Part shown: positions 1-5,115 of the stretch, piece by piece
Layout of the letters: the number at the start of each line of letters is the position of its first letter
How positions within the stretch are numbered: position 1 is the stretch's first letter
NCBI GenBank assembly: GCA_025455795.1
Contig: JALOLW010000319.1
Span: forward strand, 1-5,115
Direction of reading: 5' to 3'
Length of the DNA: 5,115 nucleotides
Origin: Spirosomataceae bacterium
Lineage (GTDB): Bacteria > Bacteroidota > Bacteroidia > Cytophagales > Spirosomataceae
Notes under the pieces: model-generated
The model's input: the letters and a program-made list of their open reading frames with translations, nothing else
The model's database searches: none
Told to the model about the DNA's origin: nothing
Program-made: the position numbers and the translations under genes

Positions 1-711
1 GCCCACGTTCTGATTACCCGTCAAAGCCGCCCGTCCTACATCATATTTGGTGCGGTACGACACCATCGAGCGGATAAATTGTGCCAACGCCCTCACGACC
101 CGCGCCGAGTCTATCGTGGGACTTTGGAAAGCATTTTGAAACAAAGCGGGGTAATAATCCAACGTGCGGAGTCTGGCTACCGCTTGCGGCATCGTCAGGC
201 CCATCTCTACGGGGTGAACGATGGGCATGGAGGCTTGGACTTCGAGCGAAGACGCGCGTTCATCCCAAAAAAAACGACCGTTGGCGTAATAGCGCGCATT
301 GACTAACGACATGGAGTTGCGGGTGGTAAGCCCTCCCGCAAACCCCCGACTGAAACGAGCAGGGTCTGAAAAAGCGTGGTTTTGTTGGTGACAAGACGCA
401 CAGGCGACGGTGTTGTTGGCACTGAGGCTTTTGTCGTAAAACAACACTCGTCCTAATGCCGCCCCTTGGTCGGTGATGGGGTTGTTGGCGGGCGTATTGA
501 TTTGATTTCTAATCTGCGGCGTGTTGAGGTACGCGGGCAGGGTAATGTTGGCGTAGCTAAAAGGCGTAGCGGGGAGGTTGGGCGTTGCCGCCATACGGAC
601 ATTGGACGGGGCTGTTTGCGTGGGTTCGTTTTGTACTTCTTCGCGCTGACAGCCAACGACCAACGCAAAAATGAAGAGCGACAAAATGATTTTGATGAGG
701 GTTGTTTTCAT
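1..711 (-). CDS. Di-haem cytochrome c peroxidase (CCP/MauG family) lipoprotein, C-terminus cut by window edge
   Basis: The reading frame is open from an ATG at 711 to the left edge, giving 237 codons with no stop. Residues 1-21 form a lipoprotein signal peptide (MKTT start, hydrophobic core, VVGC with Cys21 as the lipidation site), so the protein should be exported and membrane-anchored, facing the periplasm. A haem c site CASCH lies at residues 104-108. It is followed by RNSMSLVNA (131-139), FFWDERA (147-153) and HPVEM (166-170). Trp149, Gln159 and Glu169 are spaced 10 and 10 apart, as are Trp94, Gln104 and Glu114 of the Pseudomonas bacterial peroxidase, which supports the CCP/MauG assignment. 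The family reduces H2O2 with electrons from small c-type cytochromes or copper proteins; some members oxidise other substrates. The second haem site should lie in the missing part. No Shine-Dalgarno is seen upstream of the ATG. The exact substrate is unknown, and a MauG-like role cannot be excluded. Confidence 0.93.
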   Translation of the reverse strand, partial: MKTTLIKIILSLFIFALVVGCQREEVQNEPTQTAPSNVRMAATPNLPATPFSYANITLPAYLNTPQIRNQINTPANNPITDQGAALGRVLFYDKSLSANNTVACASCHQQNHAFSDPARFSRGFAGGLTTRNSMSLVNARYYANGRFFWDERASSLEVQASMPIVHPVEMGLTMPQAVARLRTLDYYPALFQNAFQSPTIDSARVVRALAQFIRSMVSYRTKYDVGRAALTGNQNVG

Positions 712-787
712 GGTAATCGCCAGGTTTTAAGTGAACATTTGAGGCGTTAGACGCTACTGCTCTGTCAAAACCTTCGGTGAAAATCAT
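712..787. other. Leader region of the peroxidase gene, no clear promoter
   Basis: This stretch lies upstream of the minus-strand peroxidase start. On the minus strand it contains TTGACA (positions 767-762) but no TAnnTTTG or TATAAT-like element at a suitable distance. I could not identify a convincing promoter, so the peroxidase may have a non-consensus promoter or be read through from the upstream M42 peptidase gene. No small reading frame here has supporting evidence. Confidence 0.4.
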
Positions 788-833
788 TTTTTTTGAGTGC
801 GTGATTCGTTTAACAACCCCGCACTCAAAAAAA
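788..833. repeat. Perfect 14-bp inverted repeat with 18-base loop, T tract outside left arm and A tract outside right arm
   Basis: The left arm at 788-801 is seven T followed by GAGTGCG, and the right arm at 820-833 is CGCACTC followed by seven A, an exact reverse complement. The loop is 802-819. The repeat begins 6 bases past the M42 stop codon, on the side where that transcript would end. The tract order (T, GC-rich core, loop, GC-rich core, A) is the same on both strands, so no U-tract follows the stem in either direction. It is therefore not a standard intrinsic terminator. It could act as a 3'-end stabilising hairpin for the M42 transcript, an attenuating structure, or a binding site for a dimeric regulator upstream of the peroxidase gene. 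The symmetry is directly seen; the function is inferred. Confidence 0.75.
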
Positions 834-838
834 GTCTC

Positions 839-1909
839 TCACTTCAAATACCTAAAATCCTCATTGCCTTTGAGTTGAACCACAGTTTCGTACATTAGAT
901 TGATGACGTTTTGGATATCGTCTTTGTGGACGGTCTCGACGGTGGTGTGCATGTATTTGAGCGGCAACGAAATCAACGCCGACGCCACTCCCTCAGTGGC
1001 ATACGCAAAAGCATCGGTATCGGTACCCGTGGAGCGGCTTACGGCTTGGCGTTGGAAAGGGATTTTCTTGTCTTCGGCGACCCCGATGAGCATATCGAGT
1101 ACGTTGTTCTGCACGGCAGGGCCGTAGCAAAGCACGGGGCCGCTACCGCATTTGATGTCACCCTGTTCTTTTTTCTTGTACATCGGCGACTGCGTATCGT
1201 GCGTTACGTCGGTGCAAATCGCCAAGTCGGGTTTGAGGCGGCGCACTATCATCTCCGCCCCGCGCAAGCCGATTTCTTCCTGCACGGCATTGACGATGTA
1301 AAGCGTAAACGGCAACTGCACGTTGTTTTCTTTGATGCGACGCGCCACTTCCGCAATCATCACGCCGCCCATGCGGTTGTCTAAGGCACGTCCCACGTAG
1401 TAGCGGTCGTTCATTTCAAAAAGCCCGTCCGAAAATGTCGCCACCGTGCCTACGTGAATGCCCATTTCTTCTACTTCTTTTTTGTTGGCCGCTCCCACGT
1501 CAATCGTCAAATCGGCTACTTTGGGGGCGGTGTCTTTGGCCAAATCGCGCACGTGGATGGCAGGCCAGCCAAATACGCCTTTGACGACGCCCTTCTTCGT
1601 GTGCAGATGCACGCGCATCGAAGGCGCAATGAGCGCGTCCGAGCCGCCGTTTCGGATGACCGAAATGTAGCCGTCGTCGGAGATATAATTGACAAACCAC
1701 GAGATTTCGTCGGAGTGTGCTTCTATCACCACTTTGTAAGGTTGGCCAGGGTTGATGATGCCCACTGCCGTGCCGTAAGTGTCTATGAGATAGTCGTCTA
1801 TGTAAGGCTTGAGGTAGTCGAGCCATATCTGCTGCCCCGATGATTCAAAGCCCGTGGGTGAGGCATTGTTGAGGTAGTTGTAAATGAAAGCGGTTGTTTG
1901 TTCAGTCAT
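839..1909 (-). CDS. M42 family metallo-aminopeptidase (glutamyl aminopeptidase / FrvX / TET type)
   Basis: This is a complete 356-residue cytosolic protein, a normal length for peptidase family M42. The family forms large tetrahedral 12-subunit shells and removes N-terminal amino acids from short peptides with two metal ions, usually zinc or cobalt. The expected residues are all visible: His65 and Asp67 in EAHSDEI, bridging Asp177 in RALDNRMGG, the catalytic and metal-binding pair Glu211-Glu212 in VQEEIGLRGA, Asp234 in ICTDVTHD, and His321 in KYMHTTVE. The PDZ-like apical insertion of the family falls roughly at residues 75-165. No signal peptide is present. The ATG at 1909 is preceded by an AT-rich leader without Shine-Dalgarno. 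Some members were historically annotated as endoglucanase (CelM); that label is not supported here. The preferred substrate residue cannot be read from sequence. The gene is divergent from the CoA ligase and precedes the peroxidase in the same direction, with a 127-base gap. Confidence 0.96.
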   Translation of the reverse strand: MTEQTTAFIYNYLNNASPTGFESSGQQIWLDYLKPYIDDYLIDTYGTAVGIINPGQPYKVVIEAHSDEISWFVNYISDDGYISVIRNGGSDALIAPSMRVHLHTKKGVVKGVFGWPAIHVRDLAKDTAPKVADLTIDVGAANKKEVEEMGIHVGTVATFSDGLFEMNDRYYVGRALDNRMGGVMIAEVARRIKENNVQLPFTLYIVNAVQEEIGLRGAEMIVRRLKPDLAICTDVTHDTQSPMYKKKEQGDIKCGSGPVLCYGPAVQNNVLDMLIGVAEDKKIPFQRQAVSRSTGTDTDAFAYATEGVASALISLPLKYMHTTVETVHKDDIQNVINLMYETVVQLKGNEDFRYLK

Positions 1910-1929
1910 ATTGATAAAAAAATGAAGTC

Positions 1930-1937
1930 CAAAATTA
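1930..1937 (-). promoter_or_regulatory. Candidate Bacteroidetes -7 promoter element for the M42 peptidase gene
   Basis: On the minus strand the sequence TAATTTTG is a perfect match to the Bacteroidetes -7 consensus TAnnTTTG. It lies 20 bases upstream of the M42 ATG, implying a leader of about 15-18 bases. I do not see a TTTG at the expected -33 position 19-21 bases further upstream, so the call rests on the -7 element alone. AT-rich sequence can match by chance. Confidence 0.42.
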
Positions 1938-1980
1938 TCAAAAAAATGGATGTGCTTGGTGAATGAAGCGCAAACTTCGC

Positions 1981-1988
1981 TAATATTG
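1981..1988 (+). promoter_or_regulatory. Weak candidate -7 promoter element for the acyl-CoA ligase gene
   Basis: TAATATTG matches the Bacteroidetes -7 consensus TAnnTTTG at all but one fixed position. A partial -33 match (CTTG at 1955-1958) sits 22 bases upstream, slightly longer than the usual spacing. The implied leader before the ATG at 2003 would be only about 10 bases. This is the best candidate in the 93-base divergent region, but the evidence is thin. Confidence 0.3.
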
Positions 1989-2002
1989 TTTTTCTAAACC
2001 CA

Positions 2003-3559
2003 ATGACCATGTTGAACCTTTCGATTTTGTTAGAACAAAGTGCCAAGCGGTATCCCCATCACAAAGCCATGACTTTTATGGATACCAGCCTTACTTACGC
2101 CCAACTCAACGGCGCGGCCAGTCAAATCGTCAACGGTCTTCGCGCCAAGGGCATTCAGCCTGGCGATAAAGTCGCGTTGAGTTGTTTCAATTTGCCCTAT
2201 TTTCCGATGATTTACTACGGTATTTTGAAAGCAGGGGCTGCCGTAGTGCCGCTCAGTGTGCTGCTCAAAGAAGACGAAATCCAATATCATCTGGCTGACA
2301 GTGAGGCCAAAGCGTACTTTTGTTTTGTGGGTACGCCCGAGCTACCAATGGTACAGATGGGCTACGCGGGTTTTCAAAAAGCCGATGGTTGCGAGCATTT
2401 TTTTGTGATTACGCCCAAGTCCACCGACCCGTCACCCATTGAAGGGACAGCCACGTTGGGAAATTTGATGGCAGGGCAGTTGCCCGTGTGTGAATCAGCC
2501 CAAACCGCCGCCGACGACACCGCCGTGGTGATATACACTTCTGGTACCACGGGCCGCCCCAAAGGCGCGGAGTTGTCGCACAGCAATTTGTTCAGCAATA
2601 CCGTGGCGTGTGCCGATTTGTTCAAATTTACCCCCCAAGATACGTCGCTGATTGTGCTGCCGATGTTTCATATTTTTGCCATGACGTGCGTGATGAACGC
2701 GGGTATTTATCGCGGTGCGCACGCCATTTTATTGCCCAAATTTGACGCTGAAGCCGTTTTTGGCCTTATGCAAAAGCACAGTATTACGATTTTTGCGGGC
2801 GTGCCTACCATGTATTGGGGTTTGCTCAACTACAAAGACGACAGCGGCCAATTTGATTTTGTCAAAATCGCCCAAACCCTCCGCATGGCCGTATCTGGCG
2901 GGGCAGCCTTGCCCGTGCAGGTGTTGGAAGACTTCAAAAAACGCTTCGGGGTGGACATTGTAGAAGGCTACGGAATGTCGGAAGGCTCACCCGTGGTGAC
3001 TTTCAACCAACTCGAAGTAGGCTGTAAACCTGGTTCTATCGGTACGCCGATTTGGGGCGTAGATGTGCGTTTGGTGGACGAAAACGGCAACGACGTACCG
3101 CGCGGCGAAAAGGGCGAGTTGATTTATCGCGGTCCCAACGTGATGAAAGGCTACTACAAAAAGCCCGAAGCCAACGCGCAAACCCTCAAAAACGGCTGGC
3201 TATACTCAGGCGACGTGGCCGTGCAGGACGAAGATGGGTTTTACTTCATCGTGGACCGCACCAAAGACATGATTATTCGGGGTGGCTTCAACGTGTATCC
3301 GCGCGAGGTAGAGGAAGTGATGATTCAGCACGAGGCGGTGTCGTTGGTGGCGGTGATTGGCGTACCGCACCAAGAAATGGGCGAAGAAATCAAAGCTTGT
3401 GTGGTACTCAAAGCAGGGCAAAGTATTGATGCCCAAAGTCTTATCGAATGGACAAAAAGCAAAATTGCGGCTTACAAATACCCCCGCATCATTGAGTTTA
3501 TGGACGCGCTGCCCATGAGTGCCACGGGCAAAATTTTGAAAAAAGAGTTGCGGAAGTAG
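2003..3559 (+). CDS. Long-chain-fatty-acid-CoA ligase-like AMP-forming synthetase (FadD/LcfB type)
   Basis: This is a complete 518-residue member of the ANL adenylate-forming superfamily. It should activate a carboxylic acid, probably a fatty acid, with ATP to an acyl-adenylate and then transfer it to coenzyme A, at the cytosol or inner membrane face. Visible core motifs, in order: phosphate-binding loop YTSGTTGRPKG (178-188); MFHIFA (221-226); VSGGAALP (297-304); YGMSEG (323-328) with the magnesium-binding Glu327; SGD with Asp404 binding the AMP ribose; VDRTKDMI (417-424) with hinge and ribose contacts at Asp418-Arg419; GGFNVYPREVEE after it; and the C-terminal PMSATGKILKK with catalytic Lys510. 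The substrate chain length is not readable. A start at 2009 (Met3) is also possible. No Shine-Dalgarno is seen, and no partner gene follows on the same strand. The frame ends 5 bases before the stop codon of the convergent lipoprotein gene. A role in fatty acid uptake and degradation or lipid recycling is inferred from the family. Confidence 0.96.
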   Translation: MTMLNLSILLEQSAKRYPHHKAMTFMDTSLTYAQLNGAASQIVNGLRAKGIQPGDKVALSCFNLPYFPMIYYGILKAGAAVVPLSVLLKEDEIQYHLADSEAKAYFCFVGTPELPMVQMGYAGFQKADGCEHFFVITPKSTDPSPIEGTATLGNLMAGQLPVCESAQTAADDTAVVIYTSGTTGRPKGAELSHSNLFSNTVACADLFKFTPQDTSLIVLPMFHIFAMTCVMNAGIYRGAHAILLPKFDAEAVFGLMQKHSITIFAGVPTMYWGLLNYKDDSGQFDFVKIAQTLRMAVSGGAALPVQVLEDFKKRFGVDIVEGYGMSEGSPVVTFNQLEVGCKPGSIGTPIWGVDVRLVDENGNDVPRGEKGELIYRGPNVMKGYYKKPEANAQTLKNGWLYSGDVAVQDEDGFYFIVDRTKDMIIRGGFNVYPREVEEVMIQHEAVSLVAVIGVPHQEMGEEIKACVVLKAGQSIDAQSLIEWTKSKIAAYKYPRIIEFMDALPMSATGKILKKELRK

Positions 3560-3564
3560 CTGCA

Positions 3565-4086
3565 TCAAAGCAGCGGCACTGAGATAGTATCGCTTTCTAC
3601 GACATTGGACTGATTGAGGGCGCGGTCGCGCACTCGAATCTGAAACTTAACCGTGGTGAGGCGGGCATTGCGCGAGTAGGGAAAATAAATCCCGTAGTCG
3701 AGGATACCTTCGATGGGGCCACGTTTGAGGTCGGGCTTCAAAACGGGAAAAAACAGCTTGGCATTGGCCGCCAAAACCACCTCTTCAAATGATTTGGTGG
3801 TGCGGTTGTATTTGAAAGTACGCAGTTGATAGTTGCCCCAATCGGTGTAGCGTTTGTCGCCACGGTCGTCTTTGGCCACGCCCAAGTCGCCGTCGCCGTC
3901 TTTGAAATCTATCGAAATCACCACCGAGTCCTGCTTGGTTTTGGAAAAAGGCTCAATGACCTCAAACTTGGTCATGCTGTTGAATGTTATCTCTGGCACG
4001 GGGCTGTAGTCGGGTGGGGTAAAACAGCCCGTGGTAGCACCTGCCAAAACAAATAATGTAAGGAAAAAACGAAAAATAGCCTTCAT
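3565..4086 (-). CDS. Small lipoprotein of unknown function with a DGDGDLG motif
   Basis: This complete 173-residue protein starts at an ATG at 4086. A signal peptide covers residues 1-20 and ends at TTGC, making Cys21 the likely lipidation site; Thr at -3 is not the most typical residue. The mature protein should be attached to a membrane on the periplasmic side or exposed on the surface. Residues 60-69 read DFKDGDGDLG, an acidic loop like those that bind calcium and, from general knowledge, recurrent in uncharacterised Bacteroidetes lipoproteins. The C-terminal part (FQIRVRDRALNQSN, 148-161) resembles the last strands of an immunoglobulin-like beta-sandwich domain. That fold is an inference. 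I do not recognise a specific function. The gene is divergent from the LuxE-like gene and convergent with the CoA ligase, so it appears to be transcribed alone. Starting further upstream would spoil the signal peptide, which supports this start. Confidence 0.87.
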   Translation of the reverse strand: MKAIFRFFLTLFVLAGATTGCFTPPDYSPVPEITFNSMTKFEVIEPFSKTKQDSVVISIDFKDGDGDLGVAKDDRGDKRYTDWGNYQLRTFKYNRTTKSFEEVVLAANAKLFFPVLKPDLKRGPIEGILDYGIYFPYSRNARLTTVKFQIRVRDRALNQSNVVESDTISVPLL

Positions 4087-4092
4087 GGTTGA

Positions 4093-4124
4093 TAAAGTTA
4101 TCCGTTATTTGCAAAAAAGTCAAT
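4093..4124 (-). promoter_or_regulatory. Candidate Bacteroidetes -33/-7 promoter for the lipoprotein gene
   Basis: On the minus strand ATTG (4124-4121) is followed after 20 bases by TAACTTTA (4100-4093). These match the Bacteroidetes -33 TTTG at three of four positions and the -7 TAnnTTTG at all but the final fixed base, with a normal spacing. The same stretch also reads as a sigma70-like TTGACT with 17-base spacing. The start of transcription would fall within a few bases of the ATG at 4086, implying a leaderless or nearly leaderless mRNA, which lowers confidence. The -33 element ends 5 bases from the start codon of the opposite LuxE-like gene. Confidence 0.4.
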
Positions 4125-4129
4125 CTTGA

Positions 4130-5115
4130 ATGTCCACTCGTCAATCGCTCCAAAACGCCGTGCTGCACGTCACGCCCGCCCGCTTTGAAGGGCTTGCTTT
4201 GGAGGTATTTCGGTGGCAAGCAGCCCAAAATCCAATTTATAGTCAATTTATCGGGTACTTGGGCATAAATCCCGCGCGGGTTTCGTCACTTGCCCAAATC
4301 CCTTTTTTGCCCATTGGCCTCTTCAAATCTCACCGTATCTTGACCCAATCACCAGAAATCGAGGCGGTTTTTGAGAGTAGTGGTACAACGGGCGTTGCCA
4401 CAAGTCGCCATCACGTAGCCGATTTGGATTGGTATCGGCGCGTCAGTATTCGGCTTTTTGAGGACGTTTACGGGCCGCTTTCGCACTACCATATTTTGGG
4501 ACTGTTACCGTCTTACCTTGAACGAAATAACTCGTCTTTGGTGTATATGGTTCAACATTTTATTGAACAATCACGCTCGCCTTTTTCGGGCTTCTTTTTG
4601 CATCATACCGACGAACTACTGAAAATACTCCGAAATTTAGTAGAAAATACTGACGAACGAAAAGTAATTTTGTGGGGTGTTACGTTTGCTTTGTTAGATT
4701 TGGCCGAGTCGGGGCGGGATTTGGCGTTTCTTCAAAATACCCACTCACTCATCATCATGGAAACGGGCGGAATGAAAGGCCGCCGCCGCGAAATGCTCCG
4801 CGAGGAAGTCCACGAAACACTCACTACCGCGCTTGGTGTGGCTGCGATTCACTCGGAGTATGGCATGACCGAAATGCTCTCGCAGGCGTATTCGCAGGGC
4901 GATGGGATTTTTGAAACCTCGGCGACGATGCGTGTTTTATTGCGTGACATCAACGACCCGCGCACGGTCTTTGCCAATGCCCAAAACGCGCCTCGCTACG
5001 GGGGCATCAATGTGGCGGACTTGGCCAACTTGGACTCTTGCGCGTTTATCGAAACCCAAGATTTGGGGCGTTTTGTGGAAGGCAATCACCACCGATTTGA
5101 AGTCATAGGCCGATT
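4130..5115 (+). CDS. LuxE-like acyl-protein synthetase / acyl transferase, 3' end cut by window edge
   Basis: The frame is open from an ATG at 4130 to the right edge (328 codons plus two bases). An in-frame TGA directly precedes the ATG, so no earlier start is possible. The protein resembles the LuxE domain family, relatives of the adenylate-forming enzymes. An ATP-binding loop ESSGTTG lies at residues 82-88 and a SEYGMTE motif with Glu248 at residues 242-248, equivalent to the YGMSEG-type motif of acyl-CoA ligases. Further family-like stretches are PFLPIGLFK (58-66), METGGMKGRRRE and DLGRFVEGNHHRFEVIGR near the end. In luminous bacteria LuxE activates a fatty acid as acyl-AMP and holds it on a cysteine near the C-terminus before reduction by LuxC. 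Bacteroidetes homologues are usually annotated simply as acyl transferase, with unknown substrate. No luxA, B, C or D is present here. The part holding the expected acyl cysteine would lie beyond the edge. No signal peptide or Shine-Dalgarno is seen. Confidence 0.9.
   Translation, partial: MSTRQSLQNAVLHVTPARFEGLALEVFRWQAAQNPIYSQFIGYLGINPARVSSLAQIPFLPIGLFKSHRILTQSPEIEAVFESSGTTGVATSRHHVADLDWYRRVSIRLFEDVYGPLSHYHILGLLPSYLERNNSSLVYMVQHFIEQSRSPFSGFFLHHTDELLKILRNLVENTDERKVILWGVTFALLDLAESGRDLAFLQNTHSLIIMETGGMKGRRREMLREEVHETLTTALGVAAIHSEYGMTEMLSQAYSQGDGIFETSATMRVLLRDINDPRTVFANAQNAPRYGGINVADLANLDSCAFIETQDLGRFVEGNHHRFEVIGR

Noticed and set aside
466..750. 94-codon open frame on the plus strand over the peroxidase N-terminus
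   Set aside because: It is antisense to a clear CCP-family protein with haem motif and signal peptide, and its translation has no recognisable features.
788..833. Calling the inverted repeat a standard bidirectional intrinsic terminator
   Set aside because: The T and A tracts are on the wrong sides of the stem for both directions of transcription.
911..1384. 157-codon plus-strand open frame, with another at 1454-1843, inside the M42 gene
   Set aside because: Both are antisense to a fully conserved M42 peptidase. The translations are rich in His, Arg and Val with no domain pattern, typical of shadow frames.
839..1909. Endoglucanase (CelM) activity for the M42 protein
   Set aside because: All visible active-site residues are those of a di-metal aminopeptidase; the cellulase label in this family is a historical annotation.
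3206..3568. 120-codon minus-strand frame under the end of the CoA ligase
   Set aside because: It overlaps the conserved C-terminal ligase motifs, which explain the sequence, and has no independent features.
3559..3574. Small hairpin GCTGC-ATCAAA-GCAGC at the convergent stop codons as a terminator
   Set aside because: The stem is only 5 bp, no T tract follows on either strand, and it overlaps the end of the lipoprotein coding sequence.
3962..4246. 94-codon minus-strand frame spanning the lipoprotein-LuxE intergenic region
   Set aside because: It overlaps both the lipoprotein signal peptide and the LuxE-like N-terminus in other frames, and its translation has no recognisable pattern.
4130..5115. 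Evidence for a bioluminescence (lux) operon
   Set aside because: Only a LuxE-domain protein is present. The neighbouring genes are a lipoprotein and a CoA ligase, and LuxE-like proteins are common in non-luminous Bacteroidetes.

Overview
The window looks like an ordinary chromosomal stretch from a member of the Bacteroidota, most likely Cytophagales (Spirosomataceae/Cytophagaceae-like). This is an inference. It rests on five genes that all lack Shine-Dalgarno sequences, AT-rich leaders, promoter-like elements resembling the Bacteroidetes -33/-7 type (TTTG ... TAnnTTTG), two lipoproteins of a Bacteroidetes style (one with a DGDGDLG motif), and a LuxE-domain acyl transferase of a type common in this phylum. 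Coding density is high: the longest non-coding stretch is 127 bases. I see no tRNA, rRNA, CRISPR array, insertion sequence or phage gene.

Layout from left to right. (1) 1-711, minus: the N-terminal 237 residues of a lipoprotein-type di-haem cytochrome c peroxidase (CCP/MauG family), cut by the left edge. (2) 712-838: intergenic, holding a perfect 14-bp inverted repeat with T and A tracts in the opposite order from an intrinsic terminator. (3) 839-1909, minus: a complete M42-family metallo-aminopeptidase with all expected metal and catalytic residues. (4) 1910-2002: a divergent promoter region. (5) 2003-3559, plus: a complete AMP-forming fatty-acid CoA ligase. (6) 3565-4086, minus: a small lipoprotein of unknown function, convergent with the ligase with only 5 bases between the stop codons. 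(7) 4087-4129: a 43-base divergent promoter region. (8) 4130-5115, plus: a LuxE-like acyl-adenylating protein, cut by the right edge probably only a short way before its stop.

Functional links between the genes are weak. Two proteins belong to adenylate-forming enzyme groups (the CoA ligase and the LuxE-like protein), but a divergently transcribed gene separates them, so they are not one operon. The peroxidase and the M42 peptidase run in the same direction and could be co-transcribed, but a 127-base gap with a strong hairpin lies between them. I did not find a new multi-gene system. The points most worth a second look are the unusual inverted repeat, the peroxidase active-site pattern, the acyl-site question in the LuxE-like protein, and the GATAA/TTATC symmetry in both divergent promoter regions.
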